Below, piece after piece: positions 26,688 to 34,484 of a stretch of 64,000 bases of DNA. Source of the DNA: Cellulophaga sp. F20128. Lineage in GTDB: Bacteria > Bacteroidota > Bacteroidia > Flavobacteriales > Flavobacteriaceae. The notes below the pieces were generated by a model. That model made no database searches and had not been told where the DNA came from. It worked only from the letters and a program-made list of their open reading frames with translations. Positions within the stretch are counted from its first letter, which is position 1. Each line of letters opens with the position of its first letter. The stretch spans positions 1 to 64,000 of the forward strand of contig NZ_JALKBA010000003.1 of NCBI RefSeq assembly GCF_023015805.1, read 5' to 3'. A program made the translations under genes and the position numbers.

Positions 26688-27530
26688 ATGAATGCGACTA
26701 TCATTTTAGGGATAGGATTGGAATACATTGATACGGTATTCCAGACCATACAGGCAAGCGACTTTTCGCAATATTCCATTGCCGGAATGAAAACGCTCGC
26801 TGTCTTATTTTTCTTGGTTAATATTCTTAAAAAATACAACGAAGGCATTGCAGACAAAGATGGCTATACTTGGGGATTGAGTCCGACCGAACTGGCTAAG
26901 AATTTTGCCATTGTCCTTATCGTTATATTTTCAACGCAGGTGTTGGGATTTTTTGATGGGATTTTAGTGGCCATTGAAGGACAATACCGCAGCACGGCAC
27001 CGGCATTATTGCCTTTGCAAATGCAGGATATTCCATTAGAGGAAGATGTAAGTCTTTTTGATGCCGCAAGTTCGGCCATGGCGCTCTTATATGAAGCTTT
27101 GGTAACGCCACTATACGGATTCAAGATTTTGGCTTTTATCCTAAGTACCATACTCTGGATATTAGATTTGTTTATCTATCCGTTATTCTTGGCAGAGCGT
27201 TTTTTCCTTTTGGGTATTATGCAGGCATTCTTCCCTTTAGTCATTAGCCTTGCAGTCTTTGAAAAGTTCCGATCCTTAGCCTATACCTTTTTCAAGCTGT
27301 ATGCAGCGGTATATCTGTTGGTACCCGCATTTTTCCTGGTCAATGTTTTTGTAAATGCACTCTATACGGAAATCAATACCAACTTTTGGAACAGTCTTTT
27401 TGGTACGGATGTGGGTCAAGGTTTCTTCGCTCCCGTGGTGCAGCTAGGTTCTGTGGGTTTTATCGTTTTTCTGAAATTCAAGCTGTATCGGCGTGCCACC
27501 TCTTTCACCTTAAGACTTTTTTCTCATTAA
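26688..27530 (+). CDS. traJ: conjugation protein TraJ (VirB6-like)
   Basis: A polytopic inner-membrane protein of 280 residues with about six hydrophobic helices (for example AILSTILWILDLFIYPLFL-like segments around 160-200 and YLLVPAFFLVNVFVNAL near 220-245). This fits TraJ, the VirB6-like part of Bacteroidota type IV secretion systems. I chose the ATG at 26688, one base after the traI stop; an upstream in-frame start at 26625 lies inside traI. Order traI-traJ-traK is conserved. Confidence 0.85.
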   Translation: MNATIILGIGLEYIDTVFQTIQASDFSQYSIAGMKTLAVLFFLVNILKKYNEGIADKDGYTWGLSPTELAKNFAIVLIVIFSTQVLGFFDGILVAIEGQYRSTAPALLPLQMQDIPLEEDVSLFDAASSAMALLYEALVTPLYGFKILAFILSTILWILDLFIYPLFLAERFFLLGIMQAFFPLVISLAVFEKFRSLAYTFFKLYAAVYLLVPAFFLVNVFVNALYTEINTNFWNSLFGTDVGQGFFAPVVQLGSVGFIVFLKFKLYRRATSFTLRLFSH

Positions 27531-27540
27531 TTAAATTCCT

Positions 27541-28155
27541 ATGAAAACACCATATAAGAATATCTATAACGTCTTAAAATTAAATCGATTTATCGTTTTG
27601 GTAGTCGTTGTTTGTGCCATATTGTCCAGCACATTTTCTGTTTGGATGGTATTCAATACCAATCAAAAGGCACTAAATAGTGCCTTTGCGATTAGTACAG
27701 ATGGTAGTATTATTCCCTTGAAGCTCGTTACCCAAAAAGAGAATTTTAAGGTCGAAGCTTTGGCACATCTGGAATTGTTCCACAATTACTTCTATAACAT
27801 CGATGCCAGTAATTATGAACGAAACTTGGAAAAAGCACTTTGGTTGGGCAATAGTTCAATAGATAATCTATACCGCCAAAAGAAAGCGGATGGTGTGTAT
27901 AATCGCCTTCTGCAATATTCCTTGGTACAAAAGGTATTGGGCATAAAATCCCAAATTGTGGAAAAGAATGGGACTTATAATTTCAAAACGGTTACACTAT
28001 TTGAAATAAATAGAGGCTCTATAATTGACACTTACGAATTAGTTTCCAGCGGTAACCTTATTATGGTTGACCGAAACTTTCCTAACAATCCGCACGGACT
28101 TCTGATCACAAGCTATTTCGAAAACACTTTAAAAAAACTAAATGATAAAAATTGA
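27541..28155 (+). CDS. traK: conjugation protein TraK (VirB8-like)
   Basis: A 204-residue bitopic inner-membrane protein with one N-terminal helix (about 15-38, LNRFIVLVVVVCAILSSTFS) and a periplasmic domain (about 45-200). The segment ALAHLELFHNYFYNIDASNY is characteristic of TraK of CTnDOT-like elements, which is VirB8-like and scaffolds the channel. It lies 10 bp behind traJ. Confidence 0.85.
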   Translation: MKTPYKNIYNVLKLNRFIVLVVVVCAILSSTFSVWMVFNTNQKALNSAFAISTDGSIIPLKLVTQKENFKVEALAHLELFHNYFYNIDASNYERNLEKALWLGNSSIDNLYRQKKADGVYNRLLQYSLVQKVLGIKSQIVEKNGTYNFKTVTLFEINRGSIIDTYELVSSGNLIMVDRNFPNNPHGLLITSYFENTLKKLNDKN

Positions 28156-28168
28156 GCCGATAATCGGC
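28156..28168 (+). repeat. GC-rich mini-hairpin right after traK stop
   Basis: GCCGA-TAA-TCGGC follows the traK TGA directly. It mirrors the hairpin after traE (23396): same 5-bp stem length and same TAA loop, different stem sequence. Confidence 0.45.
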
Positions 28169-28185
28169 AATTAAAAACCACTATT

Positions 28186-29115
28186 ATGAAGATAGAAAAG
28201 AACAAAATAGTATTTGCATCAGTATTGGTTGTGATTTTCATATTCCTGATTTCATATTCCGTGATGGTAATGGGCGATGATGAAAGTGAAAATGAAAACC
28301 TTGAACAAACTTTAGTTCCAGATTTGGAAGAAAATCAAGAAGAATATGATTCTAAATTGGATGCCATTAACGATTTGAAGGAAGTACGGGAAAATAATGC
28401 CCCAAGTATCTACGATGAAAGACTCATTGATTCCCTTGGCTTTTTTGATGCAGATTTGCCCGAACGTGAAAAAGAACGTATCGTGGATAGTATCTATGAT
28501 GCTGGAAGGATTCAATATTCAAAAAAGAAATATCAAAACTTCGCAAAAGATAAAGCTGTCCCAAAAGTTATCGAATCAATTGATACTGCCGAAATCAAAA
28601 GTGAAATGAAGATTCAAAGCAGAGAACTAGGTCTGGAACATCAACTATTTTTTGCTGCTTCTCCCAAGCCAAACGATTTTTCAAAGATCGGGAATACGGA
28701 TGAAACAATCTATGTGGTTGTGGATGGCACCCAAGTAGTCAAAGCAAATTCCCGATTGAGAATGCGACTTAACAAAGCTGCGATGATTAACAATAAGGAA
28801 ATGCCAAAAAACACCCTTGTATTCGGATTTATAAGCTTTAAATCCAATCGTGCCTTGATTGAGATTGAAAATATAATACACCATTCAACCAAGTTGAAGG
28901 CTTTCGATTTACAGGACGGTAGTGAAGGTATTTACGTAGAGAACAATTTTAGAGCTGAAGCGACCAATGAAGTTTTGGATGACATTATAGGCGATATCAA
29001 TATTCCCACAGTTCCGCAAGTAGGTGGAATTACGAAAGTACTTAGACGAAATAACCGTAATGTAAAAGTGACCGTACTAAATAATTACAGACTAATTCTA
29101 AAACCTAGGCTATGA
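28186..29115 (+). CDS. traM: conjugation protein TraM (VirB10-like)
   Basis: A 309-residue protein with a short cytoplasmic N-terminus, one membrane helix (about 8-28, FASVLVVIFIFLISYSVMVM), an acidic linker, and a C-terminal conjugative-transposon TraM domain (VVVDGTQVVKANSRLRMRLN and PKNTLVFGFISF). TraM corresponds to VirB10. The stop overlaps traN by 4 bp (ATGA), a sign of coupling. Confidence 0.88.
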   Translation: MKIEKNKIVFASVLVVIFIFLISYSVMVMGDDESENENLEQTLVPDLEENQEEYDSKLDAINDLKEVRENNAPSIYDERLIDSLGFFDADLPEREKERIVDSIYDAGRIQYSKKKYQNFAKDKAVPKVIESIDTAEIKSEMKIQSRELGLEHQLFFAASPKPNDFSKIGNTDETIYVVVDGTQVVKANSRLRMRLNKAAMINNKEMPKNTLVFGFISFKSNRALIEIENIIHHSTKLKAFDLQDGSEGIYVENNFRAEATNEVLDDIIGDINIPTVPQVGGITKVLRRNNRNVKVTVLNNYRLILKPRL

Positions 29116-29918
29116 GAACATTCATTTTATTATATGTTATTATGATTTCTGTTTTTGCGAAAGCGCAAACATCAAAAATACTAGATACCATTTATGCCAA
29201 CGATACTAAAAACGTTGCTTTGTTTTTCCCTGAACCCATACGGCAAGGTATAACTGGGTCTGATAATTTTGTATTTACCTACAACCGTGAGAAAGAACAG
29301 TATTTTGGACTGCTACAAGCAAAACCAGGAACGGAAAGCAACCTATTGACCGTAACCATTGACGGTAATGTGTATTCCTATATTCTAAAGTATTCTAATA
29401 TACTTCCAAAGCTAAATTTTTTCATTAATAAAAATGAAAGTATTGGTAGTGAACTTCCTAAAGAAATAAAGGACAGCCCCATTACAAAACCAGTAAATGA
29501 ATATGCAAATAGGATAACAAATTTTCAAAAATTCAGCGAATTCTTATTAAAATCCAACTATGAAAATATTGAAACCAAACGTGAAAAGGGCATCAAATTA
29601 CAGTTGCAAAAAATGACCTATGATGCTTCTGAAGTATATTTGGTTTTTGAAGTTAAAAACAAGTCAGGAATCGATTTTGAAATCGACTATCTCAACGTAT
29701 ATAGAACCAACGGCAATAAAAAAAGAAATGCCTCCTACCAAAGATTGCAACAAGGGGTAATTTACAAACACAAAATGCCCTATTCTATAATAGATGGGGA
29801 AATCCAACGCTTTGTGTATGTGATTCCAAAATTTGTATTGGGCGATAATGAAAAACTGCTGCTGGAGCTGAAGGAATTGAAAGGAAATAGAAAAGTGATT
29901 TTAAAAACCAAACTATAA
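29112..29918 (+). CDS. traN: conjugation protein TraN (DUF4138, VirB9-like)
   Basis: A 268-residue periplasmic or outer-membrane-associated protein: signal peptide about 1-19 (cleaved after FAKAQ), then a beta-rich domain (NVALFFPEPIRQGITGSDNF; KSGIDFEIDYLNVYRTN). This is DUF4138/TraN, the VirB9-like core component. It ends the tra operon. TraO, TraP and TraQ, which usually follow, are absent; a decayed integrase comes next. Confidence 0.85.
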   Translation: MRTFILLYVIMISVFAKAQTSKILDTIYANDTKNVALFFPEPIRQGITGSDNFVFTYNREKEQYFGLLQAKPGTESNLLTVTIDGNVYSYILKYSNILPKLNFFINKNESIGSELPKEIKDSPITKPVNEYANRITNFQKFSEFLLKSNYENIETKREKGIKLQLQKMTYDASEVYLVFEVKNKSGIDFEIDYLNVYRTNGNKKRNASYQRLQQGVIYKHKMPYSIIDGEIQRFVYVIPKFVLGDNEKLLLELKELKGNRKVILKTKL

Positions 29919-30003
29919 ATTTTTAACCTCTATTTAAAAAGAGTTTTTGGCTATACATAGGGATGTATTCTATTGTATTATTTTTAGCTGTCTAAATGTT
30001 GTT

Positions 30004-30189
30004 TCAGTTTATTCCAAGGTGCTTTTTAAGTCTTGTTTTTAATTGAATCATATTATTACTAATTTTCTTTTTAATTACTCTAGCGTAACTTTATGTCGTG
30101 GACAATTTAGTATGGCCAAGCAACTTGAAAACAGTTTCAATTGGAACGTCATTTAATAATACTATTGTTGTGGCATAAGGTAGATACCT
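30004..30189 (-). pseudogene. remnant of a second tyrosine recombinase
   Basis: Translating the minus strand gives ATTIVLLNDVPIETV, FKLLGHTKLSTT, stop, SYARVIKKKISNN, which aligns with the catalytic C-terminus of tyrosine integrases (ATTVTLSNGVPIETV and GKMLGHKNLRTTQHYAKI in the intact gene next door). The codon for the Gln before the catalytic Tyr is TAA, and the N-terminal part is missing. It reads in the same orientation and lies between traN and the live integrase. It is not a copy of the neighbour, as many residues differ. Confidence 0.85.
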
Positions 30190-30216
30190 ATAAGATTTTA
30201 TGTTTACAAGCTAGTG

Positions 30217-31467
30217 CTATTTTTTACGATTCTTTTTGCCTTTCTTTTTCTTGTCAGAAGCCATTTTTTCTTGTAGAATTTTCATATCATCATTCACTTT
30301 TCGGTCAATGATTTTCGCATAGTGTTGAGTTGTCCGTAGATTTTTATGCCCCAACATTTTTCCAACTGTTTCTATTGGAACTCCATTTGATAAAGTTACT
30401 GTGGTTGCAAACGTATGACGGGCTAAATGAGTTGTCAAATTCTTTTTGATACCGCAGAGTTCTGCAATCTCCTTTAAATATTCATTGGATTTTTGATTGC
30501 TTAAAACAGGAATAAGACATTCGCCATCTATAACTTTTGGATGATCCTGATAGCGCTCCAAAATTGCAACGGCAGGAGGGAGCAGGGGAATGACTAATTG
30601 CGTTTTGGTTTTGGTTCGTTTTGCCTGGATGCAAAAATTGCCATCGATGTCCGTAACAATATTATCAGCATTCAATTTCTGAATATCAATATAAGCGAGA
30701 CCCGTATAACAACAGAATACAAACATATCTTTTACGATTGAAAGCCGTTCACTAGGAATTCTTTTACGTATCATTTTGTCTAGTTCCTTTTGTGTGAGAA
30801 ATTCCCGTTCTACCGTTTTAAATTTTATTTTATAATTGTAGAATGGGTCTTTACTAATCCATTCATTCCCCACAGCAATGCGGATGATTTTCTTAAAATT
30901 ATTCACATACTTTAAAGTAGAATTATGATTGCAAGCTTTTTTCTCCTTTAAAAAATATTCAAAACCACGAATAAATCTTAGATTCACATCCCGGACAGGA
31001 ATATCTTCTTTACTATATGTTTCTTTTACATACTTGTAAATATGATTTCTGGTCGTGTGATATCTTTTGTAGGTTCCAAGCGCAAATTCAATATCAATCA
31101 ATTTCTCCATCTGCTTGTTGTGCTCGTCAAAAACTTCGAGAAGCATTTTGGGCTTTTCCTTTTTGCCGAGATAAAGGTCTTTGATGTCTTGCGAAGTAAA
31201 TGGGTCGCCTTTATCAATAAGCTTATTTTGAATCCGATTTATCTTATGAAGAATATTTGTCATAAGAGTGCTTAATTCTTCAGCTTCTGTTCCTTTCCCC
31301 TTCAATTTATTCATCCGGGAGTCCCATTTTTCAGGATCTATTTTTCGATGTAAACTGATTGTTGATCGCTTGCCATCCACTGTTATTCTTAGATACAAGC
31401 CTGCTTTTCCGTTTTTATCTTTTCGCTCGTCCTTGAGGTAAAAAAGAGTAGAGAATGTTGTGTTCAT
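30217..31467 (-). CDS. tyrosine-type integrase
   Basis: Site-specific recombinase of 416 residues with an arm-binding N-terminus, a core-binding SAM-like domain (about 100-200) and a catalytic domain (about 205-395). The HxxR box is HLARHTFATT, the third box GHKNLRTTQ and the nucleophile Tyr is in HYAKI. Arg I is not present: the usual TGLR is TGLAYID, as known for IntDOT-like enzymes, which use a replacement residue. I chose the ATG at 31467 because MNTTFSTLFYLK is a usual integrase start. It lies 240 bp from the ssrA 3' end, the probable attachment site. Confidence 0.9.
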   Translation of the reverse strand: MNTTFSTLFYLKDERKDKNGKAGLYLRITVDGKRSTISLHRKIDPEKWDSRMNKLKGKGTEAEELSTLMTNILHKINRIQNKLIDKGDPFTSQDIKDLYLGKKEKPKMLLEVFDEHNKQMEKLIDIEFALGTYKRYHTTRNHIYKYVKETYSKEDIPVRDVNLRFIRGFEYFLKEKKACNHNSTLKYVNNFKKIIRIAVGNEWISKDPFYNYKIKFKTVEREFLTQKELDKMIRKRIPSERLSIVKDMFVFCCYTGLAYIDIQKLNADNIVTDIDGNFCIQAKRTKTKTQLVIPLLPPAVAILERYQDHPKVIDGECLIPVLSNQKSNEYLKEIAELCGIKKNLTTHLARHTFATTVTLSNGVPIETVGKMLGHKNLRTTQHYAKIIDRKVNDDMKILQEKMASDKKKKGKKNRKK

Positions 31468-31597
31468 AAAATAGGTGTCGATTAATACCTTATAAAGGTA
31501 TAAAAAATCAACGAGCATAATTTTATATTTAACATTATATCAATTAGTTACAGAGAAATCGACACCACTTTTGTATTTTTAAAATAGGTGTCGATTA
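31468..31597. repeat. direct and inverted repeats upstream of the integrase
   Basis: AAAATAGGTGTCGATTA occurs at 31468-31484 and 31581-31597, a perfect 17-bp direct repeat. AATCGACACC (31557-31566) is the inverted core. The first copy touches the integrase ATG, so integrase binding there could also repress its own expression. They look like arm-type recombinase or accessory-factor sites in the right attachment region. Confidence 0.7.
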
Positions 31598-31648
31598 GGT
31601 GACTTTTTATATGCTATTATTTGCTATCATATGATATCAATAAAAACG

Positions 31649-31683
31649 AAAAACCCTGTAAATCATAGAGTTACAGGGTTTTT
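31649..31683. terminator. bidirectional terminator after ssrA
   Basis: AAAAACCCTGTAA (31649-31661), loop of nine, TTACAGGGTTTTT (31671-31683): a perfect 13-bp stem with A and T runs on both sides. It ends ssrA transcription on the minus strand, 24 bp beyond its 3' end. Confidence 0.85.
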
Positions 31684-31706
31684 GTGTTGACTTGGTAGTC
31701 AAAAAG

Positions 31707-32099
31707 TGGAGCCGGAGGGATTCGAACCCTCGTCCAAACAAGTAATTACAATGCTTTCTACGTGCTTAGTTTTTGATTAATTTTAGATGTGTAGCTGACC
31801 AAAAACCGCCCAATACACACTTAGCTTTTTTAGTTTTAAAATTATGCCAAAGCCTCACAATTTCTATATTGACATTTCTGGTGCCCTAATTAGAATCGCC
31901 GTCAACAAAGGCTATTCCAGGACATCTCGCTTCCCTACCTGGTAGGGACGAGGCTTATCCTACTATAATTCGGATTAAGCGGCAAGAGCGTAATTATTTT
32001 CGCCTATTAAAAGTGTGAAATATGATATTTACGAGCTGTATCTCAGCGCTCGGCATGCTTACACTCCAATTAGTCTCGCAGTCAAAACCAGTCGGCCCC
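31707..32099 (-). ncRNA. ssrA: transfer-messenger RNA (tmRNA)
   Basis: The 5' end GGGGCCGACTGGTTTTGAC and 3' end GAGGGTTCGAATCCCTCC with CGGCTCC form the tRNA-like acceptor stem (GGGGCCG pairing with CGGCTCC, one G-U) and T arm. The tag frame GGC GAA AAT AAT TAC GCT CTT GCC GCT TAA encodes GENNYALAA, the proteolysis tag added to stalled peptides. The CCA end is not encoded (the base after the discriminator A is C then T). Its 3' end faces the integrase, so it is the likely attachment site, and the gene remains intact. Confidence 0.95.
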
Positions 32100-32136
32100 A
32101 AAATTTCAATGATCGTTGTCAGGGCGTTTTAACGGG

Positions 32137-32322
32137 CTATCCGCTAAATTTTTTTGTATAAAAAAACAAAAAAGATACCGCTACTATCCCTAACGCGGTC
32201 AGCAAAGGTACTTCAAAAAGTATTCCAAAAAAAGTTTTGGCAGTATAGCTGTCAAAAGTTACATTTGAAACACCGTAGCAGTAAAAAGTTAGAAAACCAT
32301 AGTATATGAAATTCGGAATCAT
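32137..32322 (-). CDS. small hypothetical membrane protein
   Basis: A 61-residue frame beginning MIPNFIYYGFLTFY with two hydrophobic segments (about 1-18 and 35-55) and a basic end (YTKKFSG). It is encoded just upstream of ssrA on the same strand. Its ATG lies 17 bp inside the divergent dehydrogenase gene, which is unusual, so a later non-ATG start or no gene at all is possible. I do not recognise the family. Confidence 0.35.
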   Translation of the reverse strand: MIPNFIYYGFLTFYCYGVSNVTFDSYTAKTFFGILFEVPLLTALGIVAVSFLFFYTKKFSG

Positions 32323-33511
32323 TAAAGAACGTAAAAATCCACCAGATCGTCGTGTTGTTTTATCTCCAGAAGCCTGTAAAACAGTGACTTCTGCATTTTT
32401 GGAAGCAGAAATAGTGGTAGAGCCTTCAAACATTCGAGTCTATAAAGATGCTGAATATATAGCAGAAAACTTGCAAGTAGCCGATAAAATGGAAGATTGT
32501 GATGTGCTTATTGGTGTAAAAGAAGTCCCAATAAAAGCGCTTATTCCGAATAAAAAGTACTTTTTCTTTTCACATACCATAAAAAAACAGCCGTATAACA
32601 GAAAATTACTGCAAGCTCTTCTGGAAAAAAACATTGAATTTTTTGATCATGAGGTAATCGTAAATAGTAAAGGTGCACGCTTGGTGGCTTTTGGTAGGTA
32701 TGCTGGTATTGTTGGAGCCTATAATGGGTTTAGGGCCTACGGATTAAAGTATGGCACATTTTTATTGCCCAAAGCAGAGGAATTAAAAGATCAACAAGCA
32801 TTAATTACGATCTTAAAGAAGATTAAACTTCCTGCTATTAAAATTATACTTACAGGCAAAGGTAGAGTAGGTAATGGAGCCAAAGAAATGCTAGATGGTA
32901 TGGGTTTAAAAAAGGTAACCGTAAAAGATTATTTAGAAAAAGAATTTACGGAAGCCGTGTATTGCCAAATAGACGCCTCTGAATACAACAAACGTAAGGA
33001 TGGGGTACGTGGCTCAAAAGTAGATTTTTTTACAAATCCTAGAGCGTACAAATCAAACTTCTATCGTTTTGCACAAGTATCTGATTTTTATATAGCTGGG
33101 CATTTTTATGGTGATGGCGCTCCCTATTTGTATACCCGAGAGGACGCCAAGCAAACTGATTTTAAAATACGAGTCGTGGCAGACGTTAGTTGCGATATAG
33201 ATGGCCCGGTGGCAAGTACCATTAAACCCTCTACTATTGCAGACCCTGTGTATGGGTATGACCCAAAAACAGAATCTGTAACAGATTTTAAGAACCATGA
33301 GGCTATTGCCGTTATGGCAGTAGATAATTTGCCTTGTGAGCTGCCAAGGGATGCCAGTGTGGGTTTTGGTGAGTCTTTTTTAAAGTACGTAATCCCAGCA
33401 TTTTTTAATCAGGATAAGGACGGTGTCTTAGAGCGTGCCAGAATGACTAAAGATGGCAAGCTCACCCCAAGATTTGCATATTTGCAAGACTATGTAGATG
33501 GCAAAGAATAA
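32306..33511 (+). CDS. saccharopine/lysine dehydrogenase-like oxidoreductase (AlaDh/PNT fold)
   Basis: A 401-residue cytoplasmic NAD(P)-dependent enzyme. The N-terminal domain (about 1-130: FGIIKERKNPPDRRVVLSPE) is the AlaDh/PNT N-terminal fold; FSHTIKKQPYNRKLLQALLE and RLVAFGRYAGIVGAYNGFR are shared with lysine-forming saccharopine dehydrogenases (Lys1-like). A nucleotide-binding loop GKGRVGNGAKEML lies near 195, and VVADVSCDIDGPVASTIKPS near 295 is a conserved active-site stretch. The exact substrate is uncertain; saccharopine dehydrogenase is the best family-level call. It is transcribed away from ssrA. Confidence 0.8.
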   Translation: MKFGIIKERKNPPDRRVVLSPEACKTVTSAFLEAEIVVEPSNIRVYKDAEYIAENLQVADKMEDCDVLIGVKEVPIKALIPNKKYFFFSHTIKKQPYNRKLLQALLEKNIEFFDHEVIVNSKGARLVAFGRYAGIVGAYNGFRAYGLKYGTFLLPKAEELKDQQALITILKKIKLPAIKIILTGKGRVGNGAKEMLDGMGLKKVTVKDYLEKEFTEAVYCQIDASEYNKRKDGVRGSKVDFFTNPRAYKSNFYRFAQVSDFYIAGHFYGDGAPYLYTREDAKQTDFKIRVVADVSCDIDGPVASTIKPSTIADPVYGYDPKTESVTDFKNHEAIAVMAVDNLPCELPRDASVGFGESFLKYVIPAFFNQDKDGVLERARMTKDGKLTPRFAYLQDYVDGKE

Positions 33512-33533
33512 AATTAAATATGTTGCTGCTCCT

Positions 33534-34181
33534 TTAGTTTTGTTTGACTATTTTGGTTTGTAAAATCCAAAATAAAATCCATACCAAACCCCCAAAAGCA
33601 AAGGTCATAGCCCAAACATTATAGTGGGTGAGACTCTGTATTATATTGTAGCCAACTACAAGAGGTTTGGTGAATAAGTCCCAGGAATTAAAACGTAAAA
33701 ACCGACCTAGATAAACCCCGTAACCACACAAAAGGCTTAGGTAGATCATAAAGAAGTTCGCATTTTTAGTCTCGTATTTGTCTTTCAATATTTGGTAAAT
33801 ATCAATCATAGAGAATAACCCCAATAGCAATCCATTGATGGCGTAGACAAATACAATGAGCATGTCTAACCAAATTAAGGAGGCATTTTCATTCTGTAAA
33901 TGCACTAAATCGGTTATAATATACGGACTGTTAGGTAGGAATAACAACCATAAACCAAAAGTAAAAAATTGCACTATTTTGTTCGTTTTGTGCGCGATAA
34001 GGTATTTTAACATTTGAGAAAAAAAGTAGGGGAGTGCAGCCAAAAATAGATTCCAAACTAAAAATGTGAAAAAGAGCGAACCAGTTATCTGTATTCTTAT
34101 CATAAGAATTTGTAGTGCAAAAAGCAAGGATACTAATAGGGGTATATGGTTTTTGAAATATTTAATCAGAAGTATTTTCAT
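33534..34181 (-). CDS. DUF1361 membrane protein
   Basis: A 215-residue polytopic membrane protein with about six or seven helices. The run LLFLPNSPYIITDLVHLQ (about 80-97) is the hallmark of DUF1361. Function unknown. It is the last gene of a four-gene minus-strand run (Coq4-like, DUF4173, a 98-residue membrane protein, DUF1361), only 4 bp after the previous gene. Confidence 0.85.
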   Translation of the reverse strand: MKILLIKYFKNHIPLLVSLLFALQILMIRIQITGSLFFTFLVWNLFLAALPYFFSQMLKYLIAHKTNKIVQFFTFGLWLLFLPNSPYIITDLVHLQNENASLIWLDMLIVFVYAINGLLLGLFSMIDIYQILKDKYETKNANFFMIYLSLLCGYGVYLGRFLRFNSWDLFTKPLVVGYNIIQSLTHYNVWAMTFAFGGLVWILFWILQTKIVKQN

Positions 34182-34185
34182 TGCT

Positions 34186-34482
34186 TTATAATGTTAGAGA
34201 ATTTAAATAAAAAATTGAGATTGGAATGTTAGCAAGGAGGAGCACAATGGCTATAATATGTTCGTCAAAATCTTGATGCTTTTTAACTGTATTTACTGCT
34301 AAAACTAGTAGCGTAATGCTATTTGTTAGTACAGCAAGAAGCACAAAGGCAAAGCCTATACCCAGAATCGCCGGAAAGTCTACAGAAACTTGAATTAAAA
34401 ATAGTAGGGTCCCAATAGAGAAACAACTAATAGCTAAATACACGGCGAACTTATTTATGCTATAGGTGAAAAGTGACATCAT
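34186..34482 (-). CDS. small three-helix membrane protein
   Basis: A 98-residue protein with three hydrophobic helices (about 8-30, 35-62 and 73-95) and a short charged loop KKHQDFDEH. I do not recognise the family. It lies between DUF4173 and DUF1361 genes with gaps of 2-4 bp, so it is part of the same operon and likely works with them in the membrane. Confidence 0.75.
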   Translation of the reverse strand: MMSLFTYSINKFAVYLAISCFSIGTLLFLIQVSVDFPAILGIGFAFVLLAVLTNSITLLVLAVNTVKKHQDFDEHIIAIVLLLANIPISIFYLNSLTL

Positions 34483-34484
34483 AA

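Larger units (their letters stand above)
14066..31706. mobile_element. integrative and conjugative element region (CTnDOT-type, partial)
   Basis: Elements seen are an RteC-family gene, an excisionase-like HTH, a replication-type gene with a DnaC-like ATPase, an amidase, traE-F-G-I-J-K-M-N and a tyrosine integrase that abuts the 3' end of ssrA. The right border is well supported at ssrA. The left border is not visible: no copy of the ssrA 3' end was found to the left, so 14066 is only the first element-type gene. Relaxase (MobA/B), coupling protein and traO/P/Q are absent. Either these lie left of the window or the element is defective. Confidence 0.65.

Noticed and set aside
31468-31518. Upstream extension of the integrase
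   Set aside because: The extra 17 residues (MLVDFLYLYK...) are encoded by the repeat region; MNTTFSTLF is the usual start.
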